From the NCBI RefSeq assembly GCF_900182545.1, contig NZ_FXTJ01000002.1, positions 124,001 to 188,000 of the forward strand: a stretch of DNA of 64,000 nt, read 5' to 3'. Source of the stretch: Geodermatophilus aquaeductus. GTDB taxonomy: Bacteria; Actinomycetota; Actinomycetes; Mycobacteriales; Geodermatophilaceae. The translations under genes were made by a program, and so were the position numbers. The notes under the pieces were generated by a model that was not told the DNA's origin, ran no database searches, and saw only the letters and a list, made by a program, of their open reading frames with translations. Shown here one piece after another: positions 1-7,571 of the stretch (position 1 is its first letter; every line of letters begins with the position of its first letter).

Positions 1-339
1 CAGGGCAACCCCCTGGCCGCCGGGCTGATCGCCTTCGGTGTCGGCTGGCTGGTGTCGAGCCTGCTGCCGGCCTCGGAGAAGGAGCGTCAGCTGGCCCAGC
101 AGGCCGAGACCACGCTGCGCGAGCACAAGGACGAGCTCCTCGCGCCGGCCAAGCAGGCCGCGCAGGAGGTCGGCGAGCAGCTCAAGCCGGCCGCCCAGCA
201 CGCCGTCGAGGAGGTCCGGGGCACCGCCACGGACGCCGCCCAGACGGTCAAGCAGGAGGGCCAGTCGGCCGCGCAGGACGTGCAGGGCCAGGCCCAGCAG
301 TCCCGCCAGACGGTGCAGAGTCAGTCCTCCAGCAGCTGA
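1..339 (+). CDS. DUF3618-like membrane-anchored protein, C-terminal part (5' truncated by window edge)
   Basis: The reading frame is already open at base 1, so the start lies upstream. The visible part begins with a hydrophobic stretch (NPLAAGLIAFGVGWLVSSLL, residues 4-23) that reads as one membrane segment. It is followed by about 85 residues of Lys/Glu/Gln/Ala-rich amphipathic helix with VKQEGQSAAQDVQ-type repeats and a Ser-rich tail. Membrane segment plus long charged helix is the usual C-terminal half of actinobacterial DUF3618 proteins, which are thought to be envelope or stress-related. The function is not known, and the N-terminal domain that would settle the family is outside the window. 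A strong hairpin follows the stop. Confidence 0.7.
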   Translation, partial: QGNPLAAGLIAFGVGWLVSSLLPASEKERQLAQQAETTLREHKDELLAPAKQAAQEVGEQLKPAAQHAVEEVRGTATDAAQTVKQEGQSAAQDVQGQAQQSRQTVQSQSSSS

Positions 340-364
340 GCACCCGTACCACCCGCTCGACCAC

Positions 365-401
365 ACAGCGCCCCGCCGGGTCCGTCCCGGCGGGGCGCTG
401 T
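365..401 (+). terminator. Rho-independent-like hairpin after DUF3618-like gene
   Basis: Perfect 16-bp inverted repeat (left arm 365-380, right arm 386-401, 5-base loop TCCGT), 26 bases after the stop codon. There is no T-run, as is common in GC-rich actinobacteria. It separates this gene from the histidine kinase downstream. Confidence 0.7.
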
Positions 402-481
402 GGTGTCCGCCCCTCCCCTGCGGGGGTGAGCCGGTCGGCCGTCGGCTCGACGAGACGGGTGCGCGCGCCGATCCCCCCGGT

Positions 482-1663
482 GTGACCGGGACCGGGGCCG
501 AACTGGCGGCGCTGCGCGCGCAGGTCGCCGAGCTGCGTGCCGAGCGCGCCACGCTGGCCGCGCTGGTCGCCGACCGCGGCGAGGAGCTCGCCGTCGCCGC
601 GCGGATGCTGCGCGCCCGCGCCGCCACGATGACCAGCGTCGTCGACGCGATCACCGAGCAGTCCGTCGTCGGCACCGACCGCGACGGCGTGGTCCGCGTG
701 TGGAACCCCGGCGCGGAGCGGCTGCTCGGGCTGCCGCGCGCCGACGTCGTCCGCCGCCGCCGGATCACCGACTTCCACCTGCCCGAGGAGCTCGAGGGCC
801 GCGGGCTGGACGCGCTGGTGGCGGCCGCGGCCGAGCACGGCAGCGACGTCCGCGACTGGACCTACGTCGCCGCCGACGGCGGCCGCCGGACCGTCTCGGT
901 CGCCGTCACCCCGCGCGCCGACGACGAGGGCGGCCCCGCGGGCTGGACCTTCGTCGGGACCGACATGACCGAGGTGCGCGCCGCCGAGCGGCTCAAGGAC
1001 CAGTTCGTCGCGCTGGTCAGCCACGAGCTGCGCACCCCCCTGGCGGCGGTGCTCGGCTGGCTGGAGGTCGTGCTGGACGACCCCGCGCTCGACGCCGGCC
1101 ACCGTCGGTCGCTCGACATCGTCACCCGCAACGCCACCCGCCTCGAGCGCCTGGTCGGGGACCTGCTGTTCACCGCGCAGGTCGAGGCCGGCCGCTTCGT
1201 GCTCTCCCCGGGCGAGGTCGACCTCGGCGAGCTGGTGGCCGCCGCGGAGGAGTCCGCGCGGGTCGCCGCCGCGGCCGCCGGCGTCACGTTGACCGCACGC
1301 CTGCCCGGGCCCGGGCCGGTGGTGCCCGGCGACGCCGTCCGGCTGGCCCAGGCGGTGGACAACCTGGTCTCCAACGCGGTGAAGTTCACGCCGCGCGGCG
1401 GGCGGGTGGAGCTCGCCGTCGAGGCCGGGGACGCCGTCGCGTGCGTGCACGTCCGCGACACCGGCGTCGGCATCCCCGCGGCCGATCAGCCGCGGCTGGG
1501 CGGGCGGTTCGTCCGCGCGGCGAGCGCCGTCCGCGCCGGGGTCCCCGGCGTCGGGCTCGGCCTGTCCATCACCCGGGCGATCGCCACCGCCCACGGCGGC
1601 CGGCTGGAGCTGGCCGGCGCGGAGGGGCGCGGGACCACCGCCACCCTGGTGCTGCCCCGCTGA
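482..1663 (+). CDS. PAS-domain sensor histidine kinase
   Basis: 393 aa from GTG 482. An N-terminal coiled coil (roughly residues 5-45) leads into a PAS domain (roughly 50-165, with GTDRDGVVRVWNPGAERLLG). A HisKA dimerisation helix carries the H-box SHELRTP (phospho-acceptor His181). The HATPase domain has the N-box DNLVSNAVKF, G1 box DTGVGIP (Asp326) and G2 box GLGLS. There are no membrane segments, so it is probably a cytoplasmic sensor. The frame is open further upstream but that part overlaps the previous gene in another frame; GTG 482 just ahead of the coiled coil is the most sensible start, although no strong ribosome site is visible. It is followed by an Hpt-like gene and faces an OmpR-type regulator that may be its partner. 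Confidence 0.88.
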   Translation: MTGTGAELAALRAQVAELRAERATLAALVADRGEELAVAARMLRARAATMTSVVDAITEQSVVGTDRDGVVRVWNPGAERLLGLPRADVVRRRRITDFHLPEELEGRGLDALVAAAAEHGSDVRDWTYVAADGGRRTVSVAVTPRADDEGGPAGWTFVGTDMTEVRAAERLKDQFVALVSHELRTPLAAVLGWLEVVLDDPALDAGHRRSLDIVTRNATRLERLVGDLLFTAQVEAGRFVLSPGEVDLGELVAAAEESARVAAAAAGVTLTARLPGPGPVVPGDAVRLAQAVDNLVSNAVKFTPRGGRVELAVEAGDAVACVHVRDTGVGIPAADQPRLGGRFVRAASAVRAGVPGVGLGLSITRAIATAHGGRLELAGAEGRGTTATLVLPR

Positions 1664-1730
1664 GAGCACACCGTCCTGCGGCAGTCTTGCGGGGGTCGCG
1701 CGGAGCGGCTGCGGCGCCGGTGGCAGGCTC

Positions 1731-2159
1731 GTGATCGTGATCCCGGACGACGGCATCCCCGTCCGGCGGGCCTCGATCGTCACCGACGGCGAGCTGCCCG
1801 CCCGGCTGCTGGCATTCCTCGAGGACCGCACCGCACCGGCCGGCGACGCCCCGCCCGCGGTCCGGGTCGACCCCGACCTCGTGGCGCGGCTGCGCGCCGC
1901 GCACGCCGAGGCCCTGCCGGGGCGGCTGGCCGCCATCACCGGCGCCGCACGGGCCGGGGACGCCCGCGCGCTGGCCGCCGACGCCGGCGCCCTGGCCGGG
2001 AGCAGCGCCCAGCTCGGCGATCCCGACGTCGCGCGGCTGTCCGGTGCCATCGCCGTGCAGGCGCGCCGCGGGGTGGTCGCCACCGGGCTGGTCGCCGAGC
2101 TCACCGAGGCGGCGGGCGCGGTCCCGGCGCCGCGCGGGGGTCAGGCCACCAGGCGGTAG
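1731..2159 (+). CDS. Hpt-domain-like protein without the phospho-accepting histidine
   Basis: 142 aa from GTG 1731. The C-terminal half is an all-helical Ala-rich domain. Its segment GALAGSSAQLG (residues 86-96) matches the Hpt signature H-x-L-x-G-S-S-x-x-x-G except that the histidine position is Gly86. His58 lies in an earlier helix but not in a recognisable phospho-site context. Hpt proteins relay phosphate between kinases and regulators; without the histidine this one could only bind or block a partner. It sits 67 bases after the histidine kinase, same strand, and its last 19 bases overlap the end of the convergent response regulator. The assignment rests on the motif and position only. 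Confidence 0.6.
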   Translation: MIVIPDDGIPVRRASIVTDGELPARLLAFLEDRTAPAGDAPPAVRVDPDLVARLRAAHAEALPGRLAAITGAARAGDARALAADAGALAGSSAQLGDPDVARLSGAIAVQARRGVVATGLVAELTEAAGAVPAPRGGQATRR

Positions 2160-2830
2160 CCGACCCCGCGGACGGTCCTGATCTGGGCCGCCCGCAGCCC
2201 CGCGGCGGTGAGCTTGCGGCGCAGGTTGGACATGTGCGCCTCGACCAGGCGCAGGCTGCCCGACCACTCCGTCTGCCACACCTCGCGCAGCAGCGTCTCG
2301 CGCTGCAGCACCCGGCCGGGGCGGGCGGCCAGCGCCGCCAGCAGGTCGAACTCGGTGCGGGTCAGGTCGACGACGGCGCCGTCGACGCGCACCTCGCGGC
2401 TGTCCTCGTCGACCTCGAGGTCGGCGAGCCGGACGACGGCGTCGCTCGCGGGCGCGGCGGCCGTCCGGGGGCGCCGCAGCATCGCCTGGACGCGGGCCAC
2501 GAGCTCGCGCGGGGAGAACGGCTTGGCCATGTAACCGTCGGCGCCGACGGCGAGGCCGACGAGCAGGTCGACCTCCTCGGCGCGGGCGGTGAGCATGAGG
2601 ACGTAGCAGCCGCTCTCGGCGCGCAGCCGGCGGCAGACCTCGGTGCCGTCCTCGTCGGGCAGGCCGAGGTCGAGCACGACCAGGTCCGGCGCGGACCGGC
2701 GCACCTCGGCGAGGCACGCGGCGCCGGTGCCCACGGCACGGACGTCGAAGCCCGCGCGGGCGAGCACCGTGGCGACCAGCTCGCGGATCTCCGCGGTGTC
2801 CTCCACGACCAGCACCGACTGCCCGGCCAC
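2141..2830 (-). CDS. OmpR/PhoB-family response regulator
   Basis: 229 aa. The receiver domain (residues 1-115) has the acidic pair Glu10/Asp11, phospho-acceptor Asp54 in VVLDLGLPD, Thr81 and Lys103 (AKPFSPREL). The C-terminal winged helix (roughly 130-228) has the typical TRTEFDLL, VEAHMSNLRRKL and IRTVRGVGYRL motifs. It is probably a DNA-binding transcription regulator. It converges on the PAS kinase/Hpt-like pair, and the 19-bp 3' overlap suggests co-evolution of the three genes, though pairing cannot be proved from sequence. The start ATG 2830 gives MAGQSVLVVEDT, the expected receiver N-terminus. Confidence 0.92.
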   Translation of the reverse strand: MAGQSVLVVEDTAEIRELVATVLARAGFDVRAVGTGAACLAEVRRSAPDLVVLDLGLPDEDGTEVCRRLRAESGCYVLMLTARAEEVDLLVGLAVGADGYMAKPFSPRELVARVQAMLRRPRTAAAPASDAVVRLADLEVDEDSREVRVDGAVVDLTRTEFDLLAALAARPGRVLQRETLLREVWQTEWSGSLRLVEAHMSNLRRKLTAAGLRAAQIRTVRGVGYRLVA

Positions 2831-2888
2831 CGTGTGCCTCCCGTCCCGGCGACCCGGACGGTCACCCCGGGGAGGGCAACGGCAGGAC

Positions 2889-2920
2889 GGGGACCGCGGT
2901 GCAGCCGGGCCGCGGTCCCC
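2889..2920 (-). terminator. Hairpin between acyl-CoA dehydrogenase and response regulator genes
   Basis: Perfect 11-bp inverted repeat GGGGACCGCGG / CCGCGGTCCCC (2889-2899 and 2910-2920) with a 10-base loop. It lies after the stop of the minus-strand dehydrogenase gene that would read through into the response regulator only on the same strand. It is a probable terminator without a T-run. Confidence 0.5.
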
Positions 2921-2939
2921 TCACCCCTGCGAGGTGGGG

Positions 2940-4124
2940 TCAGACGAACGCGCTGACCCCGGTGAGCGCCCGCCCGACGATGAGGCTGTTGATCTCGCGG
3001 GTGCCCTCGTAGGAGTACAGCGCCTCGGCGTCGGCGAAGTACCGCACGACGTCGTTCTCCAGCAGGATCCCGTTGCCGCCGAACAGCTCGCGGGCCAGGG
3101 CGACGGTCTCGCGGGCCCGGCCGGTGACGAAGGCCTTGGCCAGGGCGGCCTGCTCGTCCTTGAAGACGCCCTCCTCCTGCAGCTGCGAGACCCGCACCGC
3201 CATGCCGAGGCTGGCGGTCACGTTGCCGGCCATGCGGGCGAGCAGGTCCTGGATGAGCTGGAAGCCGGCGATCGGGCGGCCGAACTGCGAGCGCTCCTTG
3301 GCGTAGGTGATCGCCGCCTCGAAGGCGCCCATCTGGCAGCCGACCGCCGACCAGGCCACGCCGCCGCGGGTCAGCTTGAGCACCCGGTTGACGTCCTTGA
3401 ACGAGTTGCCGTGCTCGAGCTTGTTCTCCGCCGGCACCCGGCAGCCCTCGAAGACGATGTCGGCGTTCTGCACGGTGCGCAGCGCGTACTTGCCCTCCAT
3501 CTTCGTGGGCGTGAAGCCGGGGGTGTCCTTCTCGACGACGAAGGTCTTCACCGAGTCGTCCTCGACGTCGCGGGCGAACACCACGACGACGTCGGCGATC
3601 GTCCCGTTGCCGATCCACCGCTTGGCGCCGTCGATGACCCAGCCGTCGCCGTCGCGGCGCGCGGTGGTCTCCAGCCCGCGCGCGACGTCGGAGCCGCCGT
3701 GCGGCTCGGTGAGCGCGAAGGCGCCGATCTTGTCGAAGGCGACCATGTCGGGCACCCACCGGGCGCGCTGCTCGTCGGAGCCCAGCAGCACGATCGACCC
3801 CATCGACAGGCCGTTGTGCACGCCGAGGAACGTGGCCATCGACGGGTCGACCCGCGCGGTCTCCAGCGCGATGAAGCCGGTGAACAGCCGGGAGGCGCGC
3901 GGCTGGTGCTCCAGGTCGTAGCTGCGCCCGACCATGCCCGCCTCGGCGAAGCGGGGCACCAGGTCCATCGGGAACTCCGACGTCTCCCAGGCGTCGTTGA
4001 CGCGCGGCCGCACCTCCTCGTGCAGGAAGCGCCGGATGCCGGTCAGCTCCTTGCGCTCGTCGTCGGTCAGGAGCGTCTCGTAGCCGTACAGGTCGCCCGG
4101 CAGGCCGGGCAGGTCGTCGGTCAT
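2940..4124 (-). CDS. Acyl-CoA dehydrogenase, glutaryl-CoA dehydrogenase-like
   Basis: 394 aa, full length for the family. FAD-dependent alpha,beta-dehydrogenation of an acyl-CoA. Visible signatures: FALTEPHGGSDVA (flavin/substrate loop), VIDGAKRWIGNGTIAD, YAKERSQFGRPIAGFQLIQ, ARELFGGNGIL, and near the C-terminus YSYEGTREINSLIVGRALTG, which holds the catalytic Glu in the YEGT motif. The last motif and overall order resemble glutaryl-CoA and short-chain dehydrogenases, but the substrate cannot be fixed. ATG 4124 is preceded by GGGAGGACCC-type ribosome-site sequence. A methyltransferase and an SDR gene lie upstream on the same strand. Confidence 0.88.
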   Translation of the reverse strand: MTDDLPGLPGDLYGYETLLTDDERKELTGIRRFLHEEVRPRVNDAWETSEFPMDLVPRFAEAGMVGRSYDLEHQPRASRLFTGFIALETARVDPSMATFLGVHNGLSMGSIVLLGSDEQRARWVPDMVAFDKIGAFALTEPHGGSDVARGLETTARRDGDGWVIDGAKRWIGNGTIADVVVVFARDVEDDSVKTFVVEKDTPGFTPTKMEGKYALRTVQNADIVFEGCRVPAENKLEHGNSFKDVNRVLKLTRGGVAWSAVGCQMGAFEAAITYAKERSQFGRPIAGFQLIQDLLARMAGNVTASLGMAVRVSQLQEEGVFKDEQAALAKAFVTGRARETVALARELFGGNGILLENDVVRYFADAEALYSYEGTREINSLIVGRALTGVSAFV

Positions 4125-4157
4125 CGCAGGGTCCTCCCGTTGGCGGATGCCCCTCTC

Positions 4158-4706
4158 CTACCCGCCCCCGGGGCGGCGCAACTCGATCGTGGCCGTCGGG
4201 AACGGGACGGTGTCCGCCTGCGCGGTGGCGGTCACCGCGAGGCCGCGCTCCCCCGCCGCCCGGGCGGCCTGCGCGCGCACGCGGCCGGCGTCGCCCGCGC
4301 GCATGACCGAGGCGCCGAGCACCACCCGCCCGTCCGGGACGAGCACCCGCGCGACGACGTCCCACTCCGGCGCCGGGGGCGTCCAGAACGCCCGGACGTC
4401 GACGGCGACCACGACGTCGAAGCGCTCCTCGACGAGGCCGGCGTCGACGAGCGGGGCGGCCACGAGCCGGACCCGCCCCGCCTCGACCGCCGCCCGGTTG
4501 CGCCGGGACGCGGCCGCCACCATCCGCGCGGACCGGTCGACGGCGACGACCGGGCCGGGGTCCACCGCCGCGGCAAGGAGGGTGACCAGCACGCCGGCGC
4601 CGCAGCCGACCTCGAGCACCCGCTCCCCCGGCCGGGCGGCGACCGCACCGGCGACGGAGGCCAGGCGGTCGGAAGCGCGGCGGTCGGAGGCCGGCCGGGC
4701 GGTCAC
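4158..4706 (-). CDS. Class I SAM-dependent methyltransferase
   Basis: 182 aa. Motif I VLEVGCGAGVL (about residues 30-40) is the SAM-binding glycine loop, followed by the acidic end of strand 2 (VAVDRS) and a motif II region (FDVVVAVDVRAFW). The Rossmann-type fold without an extra substrate domain and the short length suggest a small-molecule methyltransferase; the substrate is unknown. It lies 12 bases after the SDR gene and 33 bases before the acyl-CoA dehydrogenase gene, all on the minus strand, so the three may be one transcript. Confidence 0.8.
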   Translation of the reverse strand: MTARPASDRRASDRLASVAGAVAARPGERVLEVGCGAGVLVTLLAAAVDPGPVVAVDRSARMVAAASRRNRAAVEAGRVRLVAAPLVDAGLVEERFDVVVAVDVRAFWTPPAPEWDVVARVLVPDGRVVLGASVMRAGDAGRVRAQAARAAGERGLAVTATAQADTVPFPTATIELRRPGGG

Positions 4707-4718
4707 ACGTGCGCCCTC

Positions 4719-5495
4719 TCAGACATGTGCCTGCCCCGTGGAGGCGCTGGTGCCGCCGTCGACGGCCAGGACCGCGCCGGTGACGTACCGGGCCTGCTCG
4801 GAGGCGAGGAAGAGCACCGCCGGGGCGATGTCCTCGGGCTCGCCGGGCCGGCCGAGCGCGACGCGGTTGACGAACGGCGCGAGCGAGGCCTCGTCGCGGG
4901 GGACGTCCTGGTTGATCTCGGTGAAGGTGAAGGCCGGCGCGACGGCGTTGAGCCGCACGCCCCGCGCGCCCCAGTCCAGCGCGAGCGACTGCACGAACAC
5001 GGTGATGGCGGCCTTGGTGGCGTTGTAGCCGGCCTGCCCCCAGTCGCCGCGCAGGCCCGACACCGAGGAGACGGCGACCAGGTTGCCGCCGGACTCGGCC
5101 AGGCGCGGCAGCGCGGCCTTGGCCAGGTGGAAGAACGCGTCGACGTTGGTGGCGCGCATCCGCTCCCACGCGTCGTCGGCGAGGTCGGTGATCTCCCCGC
5201 TCTCGTAGCCGGCGGCGTTGCTCACCACGACGTCGAGGCGGCCGAACCGGTCCACGACGTCGGCGACGACCTGCCGGACCTGCGCGGGGTCGGAGACGTC
5301 GGCCGGCAGCACCGCCGCGCGCTCGGTGGGGACGTCCTCGAGCGCGGACTCCAGCCGCTCCCGGCGCCGGCCGGTGACGGCGACGGTGGCGCCGGCGTCG
5401 ACGAAGGCCCGGGTGATGGCGAGGCCGATGCCCGAGCCGCCGCCGGTCACGAGGACGACGGAGCCGGTGAAGTCGAAGGTCGCGGAGCCGCTCAT
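4719..5495 (-). CDS. Short-chain dehydrogenase/reductase (SDR)
   Basis: 258 aa, a classical SDR. The cofactor loop TGGGSGIG (residues 17-24), structural NAAG (93-96) and the catalytic Ser144, Tyr157 and Lys161 (YNATK) are all in place. The Arg-rich end of strand 2 (GRRRERL, 42-48) favours NADP(H). The C-terminus has the usual ASEQARYVTGAVLAVDGG. The substrate is unknown. It is the first gene of a minus-strand group with the methyltransferase and acyl-CoA dehydrogenase. TAGGGC lies 6 bases upstream of ATG 5495, a leaderless-type arrangement as at other genes here, but with an imperfect final base. Confidence 0.88.
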   Translation of the reverse strand: MSGSATFDFTGSVVLVTGGGSGIGLAITRAFVDAGATVAVTGRRRERLESALEDVPTERAAVLPADVSDPAQVRQVVADVVDRFGRLDVVVSNAAGYESGEITDLADDAWERMRATNVDAFFHLAKAALPRLAESGGNLVAVSSVSGLRGDWGQAGYNATKAAITVFVQSLALDWGARGVRLNAVAPAFTFTEINQDVPRDEASLAPFVNRVALGRPGEPEDIAPAVLFLASEQARYVTGAVLAVDGGTSASTGQAHV

Positions 5496-5545
5496 GCGCC
5501 CGCCCTACCCGGCCCGTCCGCGCCACACCCGCATCGGGTCTGCGC

Positions 5546-5602
5546 CGAGACCTGCGATCTCGTGGCCATCAAGCTGCGATGGCCACGAGATCGCAGGTCT
5601 CG
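5546..5602. repeat. 25-bp perfect inverted repeat with 7-base loop
   Basis: Left arm 5546-5570 and right arm 5578-5602 are exact reverse complements (core GACCTGCGATCTCGTGGCCA); the loop is AAGCTGC. It lies in the 150-bp gap between the divergently transcribed SDR gene and the small membrane ORF, so it is not a 3' terminator for either gene. It could be a REP-like element or a cruciform/regulator site. Confidence 0.8.
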
Positions 5603-5638
5603 ATGCGGCGGGCGACCCGAGGGGCCGGCGGTTGACAC

Positions 5639-5658
5639 GTGACACTGTTCGGTGTCAC
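5639..5658. promoter_or_regulatory. Palindrome GTGACAC-N6-GTGTCAC, candidate operator
   Basis: Perfect 7-bp arms (5639-5645 and 5652-5658) around a 6-base spacer, directly ahead of the small membrane ORF. TTGACA at 5632-5637 could serve as a -35 element overlapping it, with only a weak -10 match downstream. The binding protein is unknown; LuxR and MerR genes lie nearby. Confidence 0.45.
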
Positions 5659-5675
5659 ATGGGTGCGTGTCCGCA

Positions 5676-5873
5676 GTGAGCACCTCGGCGACCGACGGGT
5701 TGAGCCTCATCGCCACCGCCGGGTTCTTCGTGCCCGCGGCGGTCCTGGTCGCCGTCGTGGTGATGGCAGTGGTCCGCGACCGGCGACTCGCCGCCCGCGA
5801 CCGCGCGGAGCACGACGGCGGGCATGAGCGGATCGGCTCCCCCGCGGCCGGCGACCGGCGGCCGGCCGGCTAG
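5676..5873 (+). CDS. Small single-pass membrane protein, hypothetical
   Basis: 65 aa from GTG 5676 (GTG 5667 and GTG 5652 are in-frame alternatives, the last lying inside the palindrome). Residues about 9-33 (LSLIATAGFFVPAAVLVAVV onward) form one clear membrane helix, followed by a basic RDRRLAARDR stretch and a hydrophilic tail, consistent with the N-terminus outside and the tail in the cytoplasm. No ribosome site is obvious. I do not recognise the family. It lies ahead of the LuxR-type regulator gene on the same strand. Confidence 0.5.
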   Translation: MSTSATDGLSLIATAGFFVPAAVLVAVVVMAVVRDRRLAARDRAEHDGGHERIGSPAAGDRRPAG

Positions 5874-5952
5874 GACCCACGGGACGGGGACTGGCCGGGG
5901 ACGGCGACCCGGTGTCACGCTGTCCGCGCAGCGGTGGGTGTCGGGAGTCGCC

Positions 5953-6738
5953 ATGGCGAGCGCACGGGTAAGACCGGCCGGGCTGGAGCTGGTCGAGCAG
6001 CTCGACGGCGGAGTCGACCGGGACGGGTACCTCCGGGTGGTCGCCGGGACGCTGACGGACCTGCTGGGCGCCGACTTCGTCGGCCGGGTCGCCCTCGACC
6101 TCCGCGACCGGTCGGCCGAGGTCCAGCGGCATCCGCGCGGCGGCCGGCCCGGGAGCGACCTGGCCCGGCAGTTGCTCGCACTCGCCGACGACCACCCGGT
6201 GGTGCGCAGCTACCGCGCCGACCGGTCCCGCGGCCTCCCCGCTCCCCGGCGACTCGGCGACTTGGCCACGCGGGCGGAGCTGTTGCGCTGTCCCGCCTAC
6301 GTCGACCTGCTCCGCCCGGGTGGCGCCGTGGACCAACTCACGATCATGACCACGCGCACGGCGGGCGGCGGCCGGGCCTGGACGGTGAACCGATCGGAGG
6401 GCGAGTTCACCGACCGGGAGCTGGCGGAGGCGCACGCGCTGCAGCCGGTCCTGGCCCTGCTGGACCGGGCGGTGAGCACGGGGGTGACGGCGCCGCCGGA
6501 CGGCGCCGCGGCGATCGCGCGGCTCGGGCTCACCGCCCGCGAGGTGCAGGTGCTGCGGCACGTCGGGACGGGCGCGACCGCGGACGCCGTCGCGCGCCTG
6601 CTACGGATCAGCGAGCGCACGGTGCGCAAGCACCTGGAGAACGCCTACCGCAAGCTCGACCGCCACGACCGGCTGCTCGCCGTCGACCGGGCGCGCGAGC
6701 TGGGCATCCTCCCCGCGCACCCGCGACCGGCCGGCTAG
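5953..6738 (+). CDS. LuxR-family transcriptional regulator without receiver domain
   Basis: 261 aa from ATG 5953, preceded by GGGAG. The C-terminal HTH (roughly residues 195-255) is a GerE/LuxR domain: LTAREVQVLRHVGTGATADA, then RLLRISERTVRKHLENAYRKL. The N-terminal 180 residues are a GAF-like or other sensory region with no phospho-acceptor pattern, and I cannot assign its ligand. The stop codon abuts the stop of the convergent MerR gene with no bases between them. Confidence 0.85.
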   Translation: MASARVRPAGLELVEQLDGGVDRDGYLRVVAGTLTDLLGADFVGRVALDLRDRSAEVQRHPRGGRPGSDLARQLLALADDHPVVRSYRADRSRGLPAPRRLGDLATRAELLRCPAYVDLLRPGGAVDQLTIMTTRTAGGGRAWTVNRSEGEFTDRELAEAHALQPVLALLDRAVSTGVTAPPDGAAAIARLGLTAREVQVLRHVGTGATADAVARLLRISERTVRKHLENAYRKLDRHDRLLAVDRARELGILPAHPRPAG

Positions 6739-7515
6739 CTACTCGTCGGCCAGCGCCGCGAGCCCGGCGGCGACCGCGGCCCCGACCGCCGAGGCCATCT
6801 CGGTGCGGAAGCTGGCCAGCAGCGCCTGCGCCGCGGCCGGCTGCAGCCGCTCGACCATCGCGCGGACGTCGTCGAGCTGCTCGGGCGGGGCGCCGGCCTC
6901 GACGAAGGCCTGCCAGCCGGTCTCCACGAACATCCCGACGTAGGTGGCCGCGATCTCCCGCACCAGCTCGATCACCCGCGCCTGCGCGGCGACGAGCGCC
7001 GACGGCGGGACGCCGAGCTGCACGACCTGCAGGCCCGCGGTCAGCAGCGACGGGTCGGTCACCCGCAGCCGGCCGTCCTCGAGCCGCTCCAGGAGCCCGA
7101 GCCGGACCATCTCCTCCAGCGTGGTCGGCTCCACCGGCACCCCGGCGCGCGCGGTCAGCTCGTCGAGCGTCGTGTCCTCGGGCTCGGGCGGCAGCCACGG
7201 CGCGAGCAGCGCGCGGTGCAGCGCGAGCGCGGCCGACCCGCCCACCGACGGCGCGGTCGCCAGCGTGCGCTCGATGACGGCGAGCGAGTAGCCCTCGGCG
7301 AGCATCTCGCGGACCAGCAGCAGCCGGGCGACGTGCTCGGCGCCGTAGTAGCCGGTGCGCCCGACCAGCCGCGGCGGGGGCAGCAGCCCCCGGGCGGCGT
7401 AGGCCCGCACGTTGCGCACGGTGATGCCCACGCGCGCGGCGAGCTCGTCGACCGTGAACTCACGGTCGCCGCCCCCGTCGGGGACGGACGCGGCGTCCTG
7501 CTGCTCGGCCTCCAT
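6739..7515 (-). CDS. MerR-family transcriptional regulator
   Basis: 258 aa. The N-terminal winged helix (about residues 18-85) has FTVDELAARVGITVRNVRAY, the wing tyrosines of TGYYGAEHVARL and the following LLLVREMLAEGYSL. The remaining 170 residues form a helical effector domain with no Cys metal site, so the trigger is probably not a thiophilic metal. It is divergent from the membrane protein/cupredoxin operon across a 56-bp gap containing a palindrome, so that operon is its most likely target. TAGGAT at 7530-7525 may be its own -10. Confidence 0.85.
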   Translation of the reverse strand: MEAEQQDAASVPDGGGDREFTVDELAARVGITVRNVRAYAARGLLPPPRLVGRTGYYGAEHVARLLLVREMLAEGYSLAVIERTLATAPSVGGSAALALHRALLAPWLPPEPEDTTLDELTARAGVPVEPTTLEEMVRLGLLERLEDGRLRVTDPSLLTAGLQVVQLGVPPSALVAAQARVIELVREIAATYVGMFVETGWQAFVEAGAPPEQLDDVRAMVERLQPAAAQALLASFRTEMASAVGAAVAAGLAALADE

Positions 7516-7545
7516 CAGGAAGCGATCCTAACGGTCGCTCCATGT

Positions 7546-7563
7546 GTCACTTGCGTATGTGAC
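7546..7563. promoter_or_regulatory. Candidate MerR operator in the divergent promoter region
   Basis: GTCAC-N8-GTGAC (7546-7550 and 7559-7563) in the gap between the MerR gene and the divergent membrane-protein operon. It is also framed by a direct ATGTG repeat (7542-7546 and 7557-7561). The position suits a repressor or activator shared by both promoters. Confidence 0.4.
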
Positions 7564-7571
7564 GTCGATCG

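Noticed and set aside
38-481. N-terminal extension of the histidine kinase frame back to base 38.
   Set aside because: It overlaps the DUF3618-like gene in another frame, and its translation is Arg/Ser/Pro-rich without any domain.
2362-5642. Very long open frames on both strands over the acyl-CoA dehydrogenase, methyltransferase and SDR genes.
   Set aside because: Arg/Ala/Gly-rich low-complexity translations typical of GC-rich antisense frames; the real genes carry clear family motifs.
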